Counted from the first letter of the stretch, positions 35,421 to 44,694 are shown. The stretch: DNA of 64,000 bases from an uncultured Bacteroidales bacterium (GCA_945921355.1 CAMEKM010000003.1:38451-102450); one strand, 5' to 3'. The notes: generated from the letters alone by a model not told the origin. Made by a program: numbers and translations.

Positions 35421-37937
35421 ATGAATATATCGTACAACTGGTTGAAACGCTACATCGCGCTCACAGACAGCGCTGAGCAAGTAGCACAAATCTTGACTTC
35501 CATCGGATTGGAAGTAGGCAAAGTAGAGCAAGTACAAACCATTAAAGGCGGATTGGAAGGTCTCGTGGTAGGAGAAGTCCTCACCTGCGTGGATCACCCC
35601 AACTCTGACCACCTACATATCACTACCACACGCGTAGCACCCGATGCAGAGCCATTGCAAATCGTTTGCGGTGCGCCTAATGTAGCAGCAGGTCAAAAGG
35701 TGATTGTAGCTACCGTAGGCACCGTGCTCTACGACGGCGATGAGAAGTTCACCATCAAACGTGGCAAGATCCGTGGCGAGGAGTCACTCGGTATGATCTG
35801 TGCCGAAGATGAGATTGGCGTAGGTACCAGTCACGACGGTATCATGGTACTGCCAGCCGACACACCAGTAGGTATGCCTGCTAAGGAGTATTTCGGCGTA
35901 GAAGACGATACCCTTATCGAGGTGGACATCACCCCTAACCGCGCAGACGGCGCAAGTCACTATGGCGTAGCCCGCGACCTATACGCATATTATCAGGCGA
36001 AAGGTATCGATATCCAACTCACCAAACCATCGGTAGAAGCATTCCAAGTACAAAGCCATGCCTTGCCTATCGAGGTAGTAGTGGAGAACGCCACAGCGTG
36101 CCCACGCTACACGGGCGTGAGTATCAAAGGCGTGACGATCAAGGAGTCGCCCGATTGGCTCAAGAAAGCCCTCAACACCATCGGTATTCGCCCAATCAAC
36201 AACGTGGTGGACGTGACCAACTTCGTGCTCCACGAGATGGGGCAAGCACTCCACTCCTTCGACGCCGACAAGATTAAAGGCAATAAGGTCATCGTGAAGA
36301 ACGCTACCGAAGGTCAGAAATTCGTGACCCTCGATGGCGTAGAGCGTACACTCTCAGCAGCAGACTTGATGATTTGCAACGCAGAGGAGCCAATGTGTAT
36401 TGCAGGTGTGTTCGGTGGACAAGACTCTGGTATCAGCGAAACAACGACCAATGTCTTCTTGGAGAGCGCGTACTTCGACCCTGTGAGCATTCGCAAGACC
36501 GCACGCCGTCATCAACTATCTACCGATGCCAGCTTCCGCTATGAGCGCGGTTGTGATCCAAATAATACACTCTATGTACTCAAACGTTGCGCATTGCTCA
36601 TCCAAGAGGTAGCAGGCGGAGAAATTGCAATGGAGATAGTAGATGAGGTTAAAGGGAAAAGGTTAGAGGTTAAAGACGAGAAATACTTTGCACCATTCCC
36701 AGTAGAGTTCAACATCGACCGTGCACATGCCTTGATTGGTAAAGAATTGGGCGAAGAGTTGATTGAACGTATTCTCCGCGCAATGGAGGTAGAGATTTAC
36801 AGCAAAGACGGCAAAATATGGCAGTTAGGCGTACCTCGCTACCGCGTGGATGTACAACGCGAATGCGACGTGGTGGAGGATATCCTCCGCATCTACGGCT
36901 ACAACAACGTGGAGTTTCCTGAGAAACTGAACACATCGCTCAGTTACAACCCAAAGCCCAACCCAGTAGCCCTGCAAATACGCATTTCCGAGCAACTGAC
37001 TGCTCAAGGATTCAATGAGATATTGAACAACTCGCTCACCAAAGTTTCGTACTACGAGCCATTGAATCAACTCAGTTTGGCTACCTGCGTGAAGATTATG
37101 AACCCACTCAGCCAGGACTTAGGTGTGATGCGTCAGACCTTGCTGTTTGGTGGTTTGGAAAGTATCCAACGCAATGCCAACCGCAAGAACGCCGACCTAA
37201 AGTTCTACGAGTTTGGCAACTGCTATCACTACAATGCGCAGAAGATTGCTGACCGCCAAGCCAAAGACCCACATTGGGTATATGACCCACTCTACGCCTA
37301 TAGCGAAGAGCCACACTTGGCATTGTGGTTGACAGGTAACAAATCAACACAATCATGGGTGCACAAAGAGGAGAAGACCAGCTTCTACACCCTGCATGCA
37401 TATGTGAACAATGTGCTCCGTCGTCTGGGCGTGAACGTACAACTCCTAACCTCTGAACCCCTGAACTCTGAACTTTGTTCAGATGGCATGGTAATCAAAG
37501 CACCTAACGGCAAGCAGATAGGATATATGGGTATCGTAAATGGCAAATTGCTCAAGGCATTCGACATTGACAATCCTGTCTATTACGCCGATCTCGATTG
37601 GAACATGCTGCTCAAGCTCAACAAGCAATACAAACCAGTAATCAACGACTTGCCTAAGTTCCCAGAGGTGAAACGCGACTTCGCGTTGTTGGTGGACAAG
37701 TCGGTGAAGTTCGCTGATTTAGCAAAAGCCGCATTGGCAGCAGAGAAGAAGCTATTGAAGGCAGTCAATCTCTTCGATGTGTACGAAGGCAAGAATCTCG
37801 AAGCAGGCAAGAAGAGTTATGCACTATCATTCATCTTGCAAGACACAGAGAACACCCTCAAGGATAAGCAAATCGAGGCCATCATGGCGAAACTGCAAAA
37901 GGTATTCGAAGACAAATTCGACGCAAAACTTCGTTGA
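35421..37937 (+). CDS. pheT: Phenylalanyl-tRNA synthetase beta subunit
   Basis: The 838-residue beta chain of the alpha2beta2 enzyme. MNISYNWLKRYI starts the N-terminal domain, followed by a tRNA-binding EMAP-like domain (about 40-150), the B3/B4 editing domain, B5, the catalytic-like core, and the C-terminal ferredoxin-fold anticodon domain (FPEVKRDFALLVDK and onwards). Two 7-bp repeat arrays, at 36648-36675 and 37446-37474, fall at domain linkers or loops and encode VKGKRLEVKDEK and LLTSEPLNSELC. pheS is not in the window. Confidence 0.97.
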   Translation: MNISYNWLKRYIALTDSAEQVAQILTSIGLEVGKVEQVQTIKGGLEGLVVGEVLTCVDHPNSDHLHITTTRVAPDAEPLQIVCGAPNVAAGQKVIVATVGTVLYDGDEKFTIKRGKIRGEESLGMICAEDEIGVGTSHDGIMVLPADTPVGMPAKEYFGVEDDTLIEVDITPNRADGASHYGVARDLYAYYQAKGIDIQLTKPSVEAFQVQSHALPIEVVVENATACPRYTGVSIKGVTIKESPDWLKKALNTIGIRPINNVVDVTNFVLHEMGQALHSFDADKIKGNKVIVKNATEGQKFVTLDGVERTLSAADLMICNAEEPMCIAGVFGGQDSGISETTTNVFLESAYFDPVSIRKTARRHQLSTDASFRYERGCDPNNTLYVLKRCALLIQEVAGGEIAMEIVDEVKGKRLEVKDEKYFAPFPVEFNIDRAHALIGKELGEELIERILRAMEVEIYSKDGKIWQLGVPRYRVDVQRECDVVEDILRIYGYNNVEFPEKLNTSLSYNPKPNPVALQIRISEQLTAQGFNEILNNSLTKVSYYEPLNQLSLATCVKIMNPLSQDLGVMRQTLLFGGLESIQRNANRKNADLKFYEFGNCYHYNAQKIADRQAKDPHWVYDPLYAYSEEPHLALWLTGNKSTQSWVHKEEKTSFYTLHAYVNNVLRRLGVNVQLLTSEPLNSELCSDGMVIKAPNGKQIGYMGIVNGKLLKAFDIDNPVYYADLDWNMLLKLNKQYKPVINDLPKFPEVKRDFALLVDKSVKFADLAKAALAAEKKLLKAVNLFDVYEGKNLEAGKKSYALSFILQDTENTLKDKQIEAIMAKLQKVFEDKFDAKLR
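36648..36675. repeat. Heptad array inside pheT (first)
   Basis: 7-bp units GTTAAAG, GGAAAAG, GTTAGAG, GTTAAAG. Confidence 0.8.
37446..37474. repeat. Heptad array inside pheT (second)
   Basis: 7-bp units CTAACCT, CTGAACC, then a one-base slip, CTGAACT, CTGAACT. Confidence 0.75.
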
Positions 37938-38050
37938 TGACTTACGAGGAATACATACAAGAACAGCAAACTGCATTTGCAGAAGAACAGTCGGATGAGA
38001 AATGCTTTGTTGAGAATCAAGTCGAAGGCGTATTTGTACGTGGACATTAG
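37937..38050 (+). CDS. Tiny ORF of unknown function behind pheT
   Basis: A 37-residue reading (starts MTYEEYIQEQQTAFAEEQ) whose ATG overlaps the pheT stop as TGATG. It is acidic, with a QVEGVFVRGH ending, and its stop overlaps the next tiny ORF as TAGTG. No family is recognised. It could be a real small protein or a remnant of a longer gene. Confidence 0.4.
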   Translation: MTYEEYIQEQQTAFAEEQSDEKCFVENQVEGVFVRGH

Positions 38051-38163
38051 TGAAAACCCTTTTTAACATAGCAGTACTGGCTTCGGGCACTGGCACTACG
38101 CTGCAAGCAGAAGAGAAAAAACTCTTACCACGCATTATTGGAGAATTATCAATCAATCTATAA
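38050..38163 (+). pseudogene. Possible purN remnant (both ends fused)
   Basis: A GTG-initiated 37-residue reading. Its beginning FNIAVLASGTGTTLQA resembles the N-terminal strand and phosphate loop of phosphoribosylglycinamide formyltransferase (IAVLASGxGTNLQ). Its end EEKKLLPRIIGEL resembles that enzyme's C-terminal helix. The whole central catalytic part would be missing. The assignment rests on two short motif resemblances and is tentative. Confidence 0.4.
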
Positions 38164-38173
38164 ACAGAATACT

Positions 38174-38620
38174 ATGCTAACTATCGGAAACAAAATGCCT
38201 GCGTTTAGCGTGGCAGACCACAACGGCAATACCGTGACCCATGAGCAACTCTTGGGCAAAAAGACAGTCATCTATTTCTATCCAAAAGACAGCACCCCAG
38301 GTTGCACCGCCGAGGCATGCAATCTGCGCGATAACTACGAGCGCTTTCTCGCGGAAGGATATCAAGTGTATGGTGTGAGCAAGGATAGTCAGAAATCGCA
38401 CCAAAACTTCATTGCAAAATACGAGTTGCCATTCCCATTGCTCTCCGACCCAAGTACCGAGATGCTGCAAGCCTTCGGCGCATGGGGCGAGAAGAAAATG
38501 TGCGGCAAGACATGCGTTGGGACACTGCGCAAGACCTTTGTCTTTGACGAGCAAGGCATATTGGTGCAATTGATAGAAAAAGTCGATACTAAAAATCATG
38601 CAGAGCAGATTTTGGTTTAA
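38174..38620 (+). CDS. bcp: Thiol peroxidase Bcp (peroxiredoxin Q)
   Basis: Thioredoxin-dependent peroxiredoxin of 148 residues. PKDSTPGCTAEACNLRD carries the peroxidatic Cys and a resolving Cys five residues later, the Bcp arrangement. I start at ATG 38174 (MLTIGNKMPAF); longer readings would overlap the tiny ORF upstream. The stop codon lies in a 7-bp repeat array. Confidence 0.94.
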   Translation: MLTIGNKMPAFSVADHNGNTVTHEQLLGKKTVIYFYPKDSTPGCTAEACNLRDNYERFLAEGYQVYGVSKDSQKSHQNFIAKYELPFPLLSDPSTEMLQAFGAWGEKKMCGKTCVGTLRKTFVFDEQGILVQLIEKVDTKNHAEQILV

Positions 38621-38656
38621 CGTTTAAGGTTTAAGGATTAAGGTTTAAAGTTTAAA
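38615..38656. repeat. Heptad array at the bcp stop codon
   Basis: Six 7-bp units: GTTTAAC, GTTTAAG, GTTTAAG, GATTAAG, GTTTAAA, GTTTAAA. The bcp stop (38618-38620) is part of the first unit. Confidence 0.85.
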
Positions 38657-38666
38657 GGCAAGGAAT

Positions 38667-39539
38667 ATGGATACAAAAGAATTGCAAAAACTCATCGCCA
38701 TTTGGTTTGAGGAAGATATCCGCGATGGCGATCACACATCGCTGAGTTGCATACCAGCAACCGAGATGGGTTGCCAACAACTGATTGTGAAAGAGGAAGG
38801 CATCATCGCAGGTATCGAAGTTGCCAAAGAGATTATCGCCTACTTCGACCCAGAGTGTAAGGTGGAGCAATTCATTGAAGATGGTACACATGTCAAACCT
38901 GGCGATATTGCTTTTCGTGTATATGGCAAAGAGCTTAGCCTATTGCAAATCGAGCGCACCATGCTCAATGTGATGCAACGTATGTCAGGCGTAGCTACCA
39001 CAGCACACAAATACCAAAGTCTGATTGAAGACACTGGTTGCCACGTTTTGGACACCCGCAAGACTACCCCAGGTTTGCGCTACTTGGAGAAAGAGGCAGT
39101 GCTGATTGGTGGCGGTATGAACCACCGTATTGGATTGTTTGATATGATCCTGCTCAAAGATAATCACGTGGATTTCTCAGGCGGTATCACCGCAGCACTC
39201 ACGCGCGCAAGGAACTATTGCGAAGAGAAGGGTAAAGACCTGCGCATCGAGATTGAGACGCGCAACGAGGAGGAGATACGCGAAGCATTAGCGACCAATA
39301 TCCCTGACCGTATCATGCTGGACAATTTCTCACCAGAGCGCACCAAAGGTGCTGTGGAGATTATCCGCACATGGGAGAAGGAGCATGGCAAACATATTGA
39401 GATCGAGTCAAGCGGCGGTATCACCATTGACACCATCCGCAGTTATGCCGAGACAGGTGTTGACTTCGTAAGCGTAGGTGCCCTGACCCACTCGATTAAG
39501 AGTCTGGATATGTCGTTTAAAGCGGTGAAGGGAGTTTAG
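38667..39539 (+). CDS. nadC: Nicotinate-nucleotide pyrophosphorylase (carboxylating)
   Basis: Quinolinate phosphoribosyltransferase of 290 residues in NAD synthesis. ERTMLNVMQRMSGVAT, LDTRKTTPGLR, GGGMNHRIGLFDMILLKDNH and ESSGGI are signature stretches. Preceded and followed by 7-bp repeat arrays; its own stop lies in the downstream one. nadA and nadB are not in the window. Confidence 0.96.
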   Translation: MDTKELQKLIAIWFEEDIRDGDHTSLSCIPATEMGCQQLIVKEEGIIAGIEVAKEIIAYFDPECKVEQFIEDGTHVKPGDIAFRVYGKELSLLQIERTMLNVMQRMSGVATTAHKYQSLIEDTGCHVLDTRKTTPGLRYLEKEAVLIGGGMNHRIGLFDMILLKDNHVDFSGGITAALTRARNYCEEKGKDLRIEIETRNEEEIREALATNIPDRIMLDNFSPERTKGAVEIIRTWEKEHGKHIEIESSGGITIDTIRSYAETGVDFVSVGALTHSIKSLDMSFKAVKGV

Positions 39540-39554
39540 TGTTTAGGGTTTAGA
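39534..39554. repeat. Heptad array at the nadC stop codon
   Basis: Three 7-bp units GTTTAGT, GTTTAGG, GTTTAGA; the nadC TAG (39537-39539) is in the first. Confidence 0.8.
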
Positions 39555-39558
39555 GAAC

Positions 39559-41352
39559 ATGAGTATCATTGAAAGACTTACAGCGCTACGAGCGCTGATG
39601 AAAAAAAAGGGTGTGAGTGCATGTATCGTACCTGGTACTGACCCACATGCCAGCGAATATATGGCGGAGCACTGGACCGAGATGTCGTGGATCACGGGCT
39701 TTCTCGGCGAGACAGGCACCGCAGTGATTACCTTGGACAAAGCATTGCTTTGGACAGATAGCCGCTACTACCTGCAAGCAGAATCTGAGTTGCAAGGCAC
39801 TACCGTGGAACTGATGCGCGAGAGCGATATCGACTGCCCTACCATCCCTGAATGGCTATGTAAAAACGTTCAAGGAGCAGTGGCTGTCAATCCTGAAATG
39901 TACAGCGTAAACGGCTATCGCGCCTTGAAAGCCACATTAGAGGAAGGCGGTCTGTCGCTCGTATCAATCGACTTGATTTCGCCATTATGGACAGAAGGTC
40001 GTCCTGCTATCCCTACCTCATTGCTTTATGAGTATGAGGAGAAATACACGGGCGAGAGCGTGGCGAGTAAGTTGGCACGTGTGCGCAAGGCATTAGAGGA
40101 GCGCCATTGTCAGGCATTGATCATCTCTGCGCTGGACGAGATTGGTTGGCTGCTGAATATCCGTGGCAAAGATGTGGATTATACCCCATGCCTTATCAGT
40201 TATGTGGTCGTAGAGATGGATAAATGCACCATCTTCGTAGCACCCAACAAACTGGATGATGCTGCACGCGCATACCTCCAACGCATTGATGTATGCGTAC
40301 AGGATTATGAGCAAGTATTTGATTATCTGAAAGCTATCAACGCCTCAGCAGTCATGTATGACGGCAACAAGGTGAACGAAGCCCTCTTTGAGAGTATCAA
40401 CAGCCAACTATCAACTGTCAACTGTTCTCCAAGTCCTGTACTGAAGATGCAGAGCGTGAAGAACGACACCGAACTCGCAGGCGAACGCATCGCTATGCAC
40501 AAGGATGCGGTGGCGCTGACACGTTTCTTCTATTGGCTGGAGAAGGAGGCCCTCAAGACTCCTCAAACAGAAATCACACTCGCAGCCAAACTTGGCGAGT
40601 TCCGTGCGATGGGTAAGAACTACACCGACGATAGTTTCTGCACCATCGCGGGATGGAAAGGCAACGGTGCAATCGTGCACTATCATGCTACGCCAGAAGA
40701 ATGTGCGAAGATAGAAGGCGATGGCGTACTGCTATTGGATTCCGGAGGGCAATACTTCGATGGTACTACCGACATCACTCGCACCGTATGGGTGGGCAAT
40801 CCTGATACAATCCCTGCGGCTGTGAAACGCGACTATACCCTCGTACTCAAAGGACATATCGCACTGGCTCGTGCGCGTTTTCCAAAGGGCACTCGCGGTA
40901 ATCAATTGGACGTATTGGCACGCCAGTTCTTATGGGCAGAAGGTATGACCTATGGTCATGGTACTGGTCACGGTGTGGGACACTTCATGGGTTGCCACGA
41001 GGGGCCACAAAATATCCGTACCGACAACAATCCTAACCCATTGCAAGTAGGTAATATCTGCTCCGATGAGCCAGGTATCTACAGAACCAACGAGTATGGC
41101 ATCCGCATTGAGAACCTCATCACTGTGCGCGAAGCAAAGGATTTGGGTGCGCATACCACTGGCGAGACCTTCCTTGAGTTCGAGACGCTAACCTTGTGCT
41201 ACTATGACACTCGTATGATGGACCTCAGCCGCATGACCGCAGAGGAAATCCAATGGGTCAACGACTACCACGCATGGGTATATGCCGAAGTGGCGCCATT
41301 GCTCTCTGAGGAAGAAGCCGCTTGGCTGAAAGAAAAATGCAAAGCATTATAA
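39559..41352 (+). CDS. pepP: Xaa-Pro aminopeptidase (M24B)
   Basis: Metallo-aminopeptidase of 597 residues that removes an N-terminal residue before proline. Two creatinase-like N-terminal domains precede the pita-bread catalytic domain. Metal ligands are visible in LLLDSGGQYFDGTTDITRT (two Asp), GHGTGHGVGHFMG (His) and SDEPGIYR with RIENL (two Glu). The length fits the long, three-domain form. A 7-bp repeat array at 40398-40425 encodes an INSQLSTVNC stretch between domains. Confidence 0.94.
   Translation: MSIIERLTALRALMKKKGVSACIVPGTDPHASEYMAEHWTEMSWITGFLGETGTAVITLDKALLWTDSRYYLQAESELQGTTVELMRESDIDCPTIPEWLCKNVQGAVAVNPEMYSVNGYRALKATLEEGGLSLVSIDLISPLWTEGRPAIPTSLLYEYEEKYTGESVASKLARVRKALEERHCQALIISALDEIGWLLNIRGKDVDYTPCLISYVVVEMDKCTIFVAPNKLDDAARAYLQRIDVCVQDYEQVFDYLKAINASAVMYDGNKVNEALFESINSQLSTVNCSPSPVLKMQSVKNDTELAGERIAMHKDAVALTRFFYWLEKEALKTPQTEITLAAKLGEFRAMGKNYTDDSFCTIAGWKGNGAIVHYHATPEECAKIEGDGVLLLDSGGQYFDGTTDITRTVWVGNPDTIPAAVKRDYTLVLKGHIALARARFPKGTRGNQLDVLARQFLWAEGMTYGHGTGHGVGHFMGCHEGPQNIRTDNNPNPLQVGNICSDEPGIYRTNEYGIRIENLITVREAKDLGAHTTGETFLEFETLTLCYYDTRMMDLSRMTAEEIQWVNDYHAWVYAEVAPLLSEEEAAWLKEKCKAL
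40398..40425. repeat. Heptad array inside pepP
   Basis: 7-bp units CAACAGC, CAACTAT, CAACTGT, CAACTGT. Confidence 0.8.
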
Positions 41353-41388
41353 TATTATAATCACTTACATAAAGAACAACAATAAGCA

Positions 41389-43287
41389 ATGAAGAAAACA
41401 ACAATCATTAATTTCGTAGAGAAATATACACACGAATATAGCGAACTCACTTTCCTTCGCGAGAAGGTAAATGGTATTTGGACAGAAACATCTTTTCGCG
41501 AGACACGCGAAGAGGCTCATCGCATCGGTGCAGGATTACACCAGTTAGGTTTGAAAAAAGGCGATAAAGTATCCCTACTCTCGCAAGGACGCAACCTATG
41601 GATTACCAGCGAGTTGGGTATCTTATATGCGGGTGGAGTGAACGTGCCATTGAGCATCAAACTCACCGAATCAACCGACCTATTGTTCCGCATTCAGCAC
41701 TCCGATTCGCGCTATGTAATCGTGAGCGAACAGCAGTTGCCTAAGATTCGCAGCATTATTGCCGAATGTCCCAAAGTGGAGAAGATTATTGTGCTTGACC
41801 CATTGTCCTCCTATGAGTCTAATGAGATGCCTATCAGCGAGGTGATCGCTATGGGCGAGGCATACTTGAAGGAACATAGTGAGGAGTTTAAGGCTCTTTA
41901 CGAGTCGGTTCAGCCAGACGATTACGCAAATATCAGCTATACTTCAGGTACTACTGCCGATCCTAAGGGTATTTTGCTCACCCACCGCAACTATACGGCG
42001 AATGTGGAGCAAGGTAGTAGCGTGATCTCATGCGACAAAGGCGATGTGATGCTCATTATACTGCCTCTTGACCACTGCTTCGCACACGTGGCAGGTTTCT
42101 ACACGATGATGTACTACGGAGGTAGTATTGCCACAGTTCCGATAGGCAAGACCGCTATCGCAACGCTGAAGAACATCCCTATTGCCATCAAAGAGGTGCG
42201 CCCTATGGTGATGCTCTCTGTACCTGCATTGGCGCGTAACTTCCGCAAGAGCATTGAAACAAGCATCAAAGCGAAAGGCAAAACCGTAGAACGCCTCTAT
42301 GAGTTTGCACTCAACAATGCTATTAAATATAATAAGGAATATTGGAATCGTGGCGGTCTTCAAGCTTGGCGTGCACCATTGGTAAAACTGTTCGACAAAA
42401 TCATCTTCAAGGCTGTACGTGAAGGTTTTGGTGGCAGAATGAAGTTCTTTGTAGGTGGTGGAGCATTGCTCGACATCGAGTTGCAACGCTACTTCTGCGC
42501 CGTAGGTATGCCAATGTTCCAAGGTTATGGACTGAGCGAGGCAACACCAATCATCTGTGCCAACTCTATGGGTCATGCTATCTTCGGTTCGAGTGGTAGA
42601 ATCGTTTCTCCACTCGACCTCAAGATTTGCGACGAAGATGGCAACGAAGTGCCTCATGGTCAGAAAGGCGAGATTGTTATCAAAGGCGAGAACGTGATGG
42701 CGGGCTATTGGAAGAACCCTGAATCCACAGCCAAGACCATAGTAGATGGCTGGTTGCATACTGGCGACATGGGTTATGTCACCGACAAGCACCCTGGTTA
42801 TTTGTGGGTAGTAGGACGCTTCAAATCCCTACTTATCAGTGCTGATGGCGAGAAATACAGTCCAGAGGGCTTTGAGGATAGCCTTACCGATGGTAGCAAG
42901 TATATCGAACAAGTGATTTTGCACAACAACCAAGACCCTTACACCATGGTGCTCATCGTGCCTAACAAAGATGCGCTCAAAGAGCATGTCAAGACCTTAG
43001 GCTTAGACCCTGCAACCGAAGAAGGCAAGAAGGCTATGCTTCAGAAGATTCAAGATGAGGTGAACGAGTACCGCAATGGTAAGTTTGCGGGTATGTTCCC
43101 CGAGCAGTGGCTTCCAAAGGCGATAGCCGTATTGCCAGAGGCCTTCACCGAGCAGAATCACATGGTGAACTCCACCATGAAGATTGTACGTGGTAAGGTA
43201 GAGGAATACTATGCCGACCGCATTGAGTATGCCTACACGGCTGAGGGTAAGGAGTTGATGAACGAGAAGAATATGGCTTCGCTGTAG
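41389..43287 (+). CDS. Long-chain acyl-CoA synthetase-like AMP ligase
   Basis: Adenylate-forming enzyme of 632 residues. SYTSGTTADPKGI is the ATP loop, GYGLSEATPIIC the A5 stretch, and WLHTGDMGYV the A7 stretch. The overall length and the VGRFKSLLISADGEKYSP region match fatty-acyl-CoA synthetases of the FadD/LACS type. It may activate fatty acids for lipid turnover. It is unrelated in detail to the shorter ligase of the polysaccharide locus. Confidence 0.9.
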   Translation: MKKTTIINFVEKYTHEYSELTFLREKVNGIWTETSFRETREEAHRIGAGLHQLGLKKGDKVSLLSQGRNLWITSELGILYAGGVNVPLSIKLTESTDLLFRIQHSDSRYVIVSEQQLPKIRSIIAECPKVEKIIVLDPLSSYESNEMPISEVIAMGEAYLKEHSEEFKALYESVQPDDYANISYTSGTTADPKGILLTHRNYTANVEQGSSVISCDKGDVMLIILPLDHCFAHVAGFYTMMYYGGSIATVPIGKTAIATLKNIPIAIKEVRPMVMLSVPALARNFRKSIETSIKAKGKTVERLYEFALNNAIKYNKEYWNRGGLQAWRAPLVKLFDKIIFKAVREGFGGRMKFFVGGGALLDIELQRYFCAVGMPMFQGYGLSEATPIICANSMGHAIFGSSGRIVSPLDLKICDEDGNEVPHGQKGEIVIKGENVMAGYWKNPESTAKTIVDGWLHTGDMGYVTDKHPGYLWVVGRFKSLLISADGEKYSPEGFEDSLTDGSKYIEQVILHNNQDPYTMVLIVPNKDALKEHVKTLGLDPATEEGKKAMLQKIQDEVNEYRNGKFAGMFPEQWLPKAIAVLPEAFTEQNHMVNSTMKIVRGKVEEYYADRIEYAYTAEGKELMNEKNMASL

Positions 43288-43358
43288 TTTAGTGTTTAGT
43301 GAACGCTGCGCTACTGTTTAGTGTTGAGTGAACGCTGCGCTACGGTTTAGAGTTTAGG
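43287..43358. repeat. Composite heptad array with 15-bp inserts
   Basis: Order: two GTTTAGT units, GAACGCTGCGCTACT, GTTTAGT and GTTGAGT, GAACGCTGCGCTACG, GTTTAGA and GTTTAGG. The result is a 29-bp higher-order period (14 bp of heptads plus a 15-bp insert). It runs from the last base of the acyl-CoA ligase stop to 3 bp before the NhaC-type start. Confidence 0.85.
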
Positions 43359-43360
43359 GC

Positions 43361-44545
43361 ATGTTACTCATTTTCATCACCATATCCATCATCGCTATTC
43401 TCCTGTCAAGGGGCATGACATTGCGTGAGCGCATTGCCGTGTTTAGTCGTGGTGCGGGTCATCAGGACTTGTTGCTGATGGTGTGGATCTTTGTATTGGC
43501 AGGTGCTTTCGCCTCATCGGCAAGAGCGATGGGTGCTGTAGATGCTACTGTCCATCTTACTCTGCAACTGCTGCCTACCCAGTTCTTAGTACCTGGTTTA
43601 TTTATCTCGGCGTGCGTGGTGTCGCTTTGTATGGGTACCAGTGTTGGCACTATCGTCGCACTGATGCCTATTGCAGCGTCCTTGGCTGACAAGACAGAGC
43701 TCTCGCTACCGCTGATGGCTGCTGCTATTGTGGGAGGAGCATTCTTTGGCGATAATCTGAGTTTCATATCCGATACGACTATCGTCGCCACTCAGTCGCA
43801 AGGGTGCAAGATGAGCGACAAGTTCCGCTATAATTTCTTCTTGGTCTTGCCTGCAGCGCTCATCGTATGCGTCATCTATTTCTTCTTAGGTGACACTACC
43901 CTACCCACTGCTTCTGATGCCCTACCCTCTACACCATACGCCATGCTCTACAAGACGATTCCCTACATAGCCGTATTGCTCAGTGCTGCTTTGGGCATGA
44001 ACGTTATGCTCGTCTTGCTCTTGGGTATTGGGCTCACAGGTATCGTGGGCATTGCTGATGGTAGTTCTACTTTTATGGAGTGGACAGGCAGCCTGACCTC
44101 GGGTATTATGGGTATGAGCGAACTGATCTTGATTTCAATGATGGCAGGTGGCATTTTCGCATTGATTACCAAGCAAGGTGCTATGGAGCGATTTATTCAT
44201 GTGATACAACGTAAGATTCGCACCAAGAAAGGTGCAGAACTAAGTATCTGTCTGTTGGTTGGTTGCGTGAATGTGCTTACTGCTAATAATACAGTGGCTA
44301 TTTTGAGTGTAGGTGATGTAGCCAAGCAACTTGCCAAACATTATGGTGTTGATGCGCGCCGCAGTGCTTCGCTGTTGGATACAACATCGTGCGCCGTACA
44401 GGGCTTGTTGCCCTATGGTGCACAACTGCTGATGGCAAGTTCGCTTGCGGGTATCTCTGCCCTAAGTATCATCCCTTATCTCTATTATCCGATGTTCATC
44501 GGACTCATCGCGCTGCTCAGTATCCTCATGCCAAGCAGAAAGTGA
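43361..44545 (+). CDS. NhaC-family sodium/proton antiporter
   Basis: Inner-membrane transporter of 394 residues with about ten or more hydrophobic segments. GTSVGTIVALMPIA and GGAFFGDNLSFISDTTI are typical of NhaC/ArsB-like antiporters. It would exchange Na+ (or organic anions) for protons. The start follows the composite repeat array with no clear promoter, so read-through from the ligase gene is likely. Confidence 0.87.
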   Translation: MLLIFITISIIAILLSRGMTLRERIAVFSRGAGHQDLLLMVWIFVLAGAFASSARAMGAVDATVHLTLQLLPTQFLVPGLFISACVVSLCMGTSVGTIVALMPIAASLADKTELSLPLMAAAIVGGAFFGDNLSFISDTTIVATQSQGCKMSDKFRYNFFLVLPAALIVCVIYFFLGDTTLPTASDALPSTPYAMLYKTIPYIAVLLSAALGMNVMLVLLLGIGLTGIVGIADGSSTFMEWTGSLTSGIMGMSELILISMMAGGIFALITKQGAMERFIHVIQRKIRTKKGAELSICLLVGCVNVLTANNTVAILSVGDVAKQLAKHYGVDARRSASLLDTTSCAVQGLLPYGAQLLMASSLAGISALSIIPYLYYPMFIGLIALLSILMPSRK

Positions 44546-44658
44546 GACACATTAGCTTATTTTATTGTTCGCTTTGGGTAGTTGGGTATTGAATATTTCA
44601 TTATATCTGTCATTTTGACTATAAATTTTGCGATTAGTGCAGTTTTAGTGAAAAAGAT

Positions 44659-44688
44659 TTTGCGTTATCAAAAAAAACAGTATCTTTG
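44659..44688 (+). promoter_or_regulatory. Promoter in front of the first broken DUF4143 gene
   Basis: TTTG (44659-44662) and TATCTTTG (44681-44688), spacer 18 bp, slightly short of the usual 20. Confidence 0.6.
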
Positions 44689-44694
44689 CAGCGG

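Noticed and set aside
42028..42792. Open frame of 254 codons on the minus strand
   Set aside because: Shadow of the acyl-CoA ligase gene, no recognisable motif.
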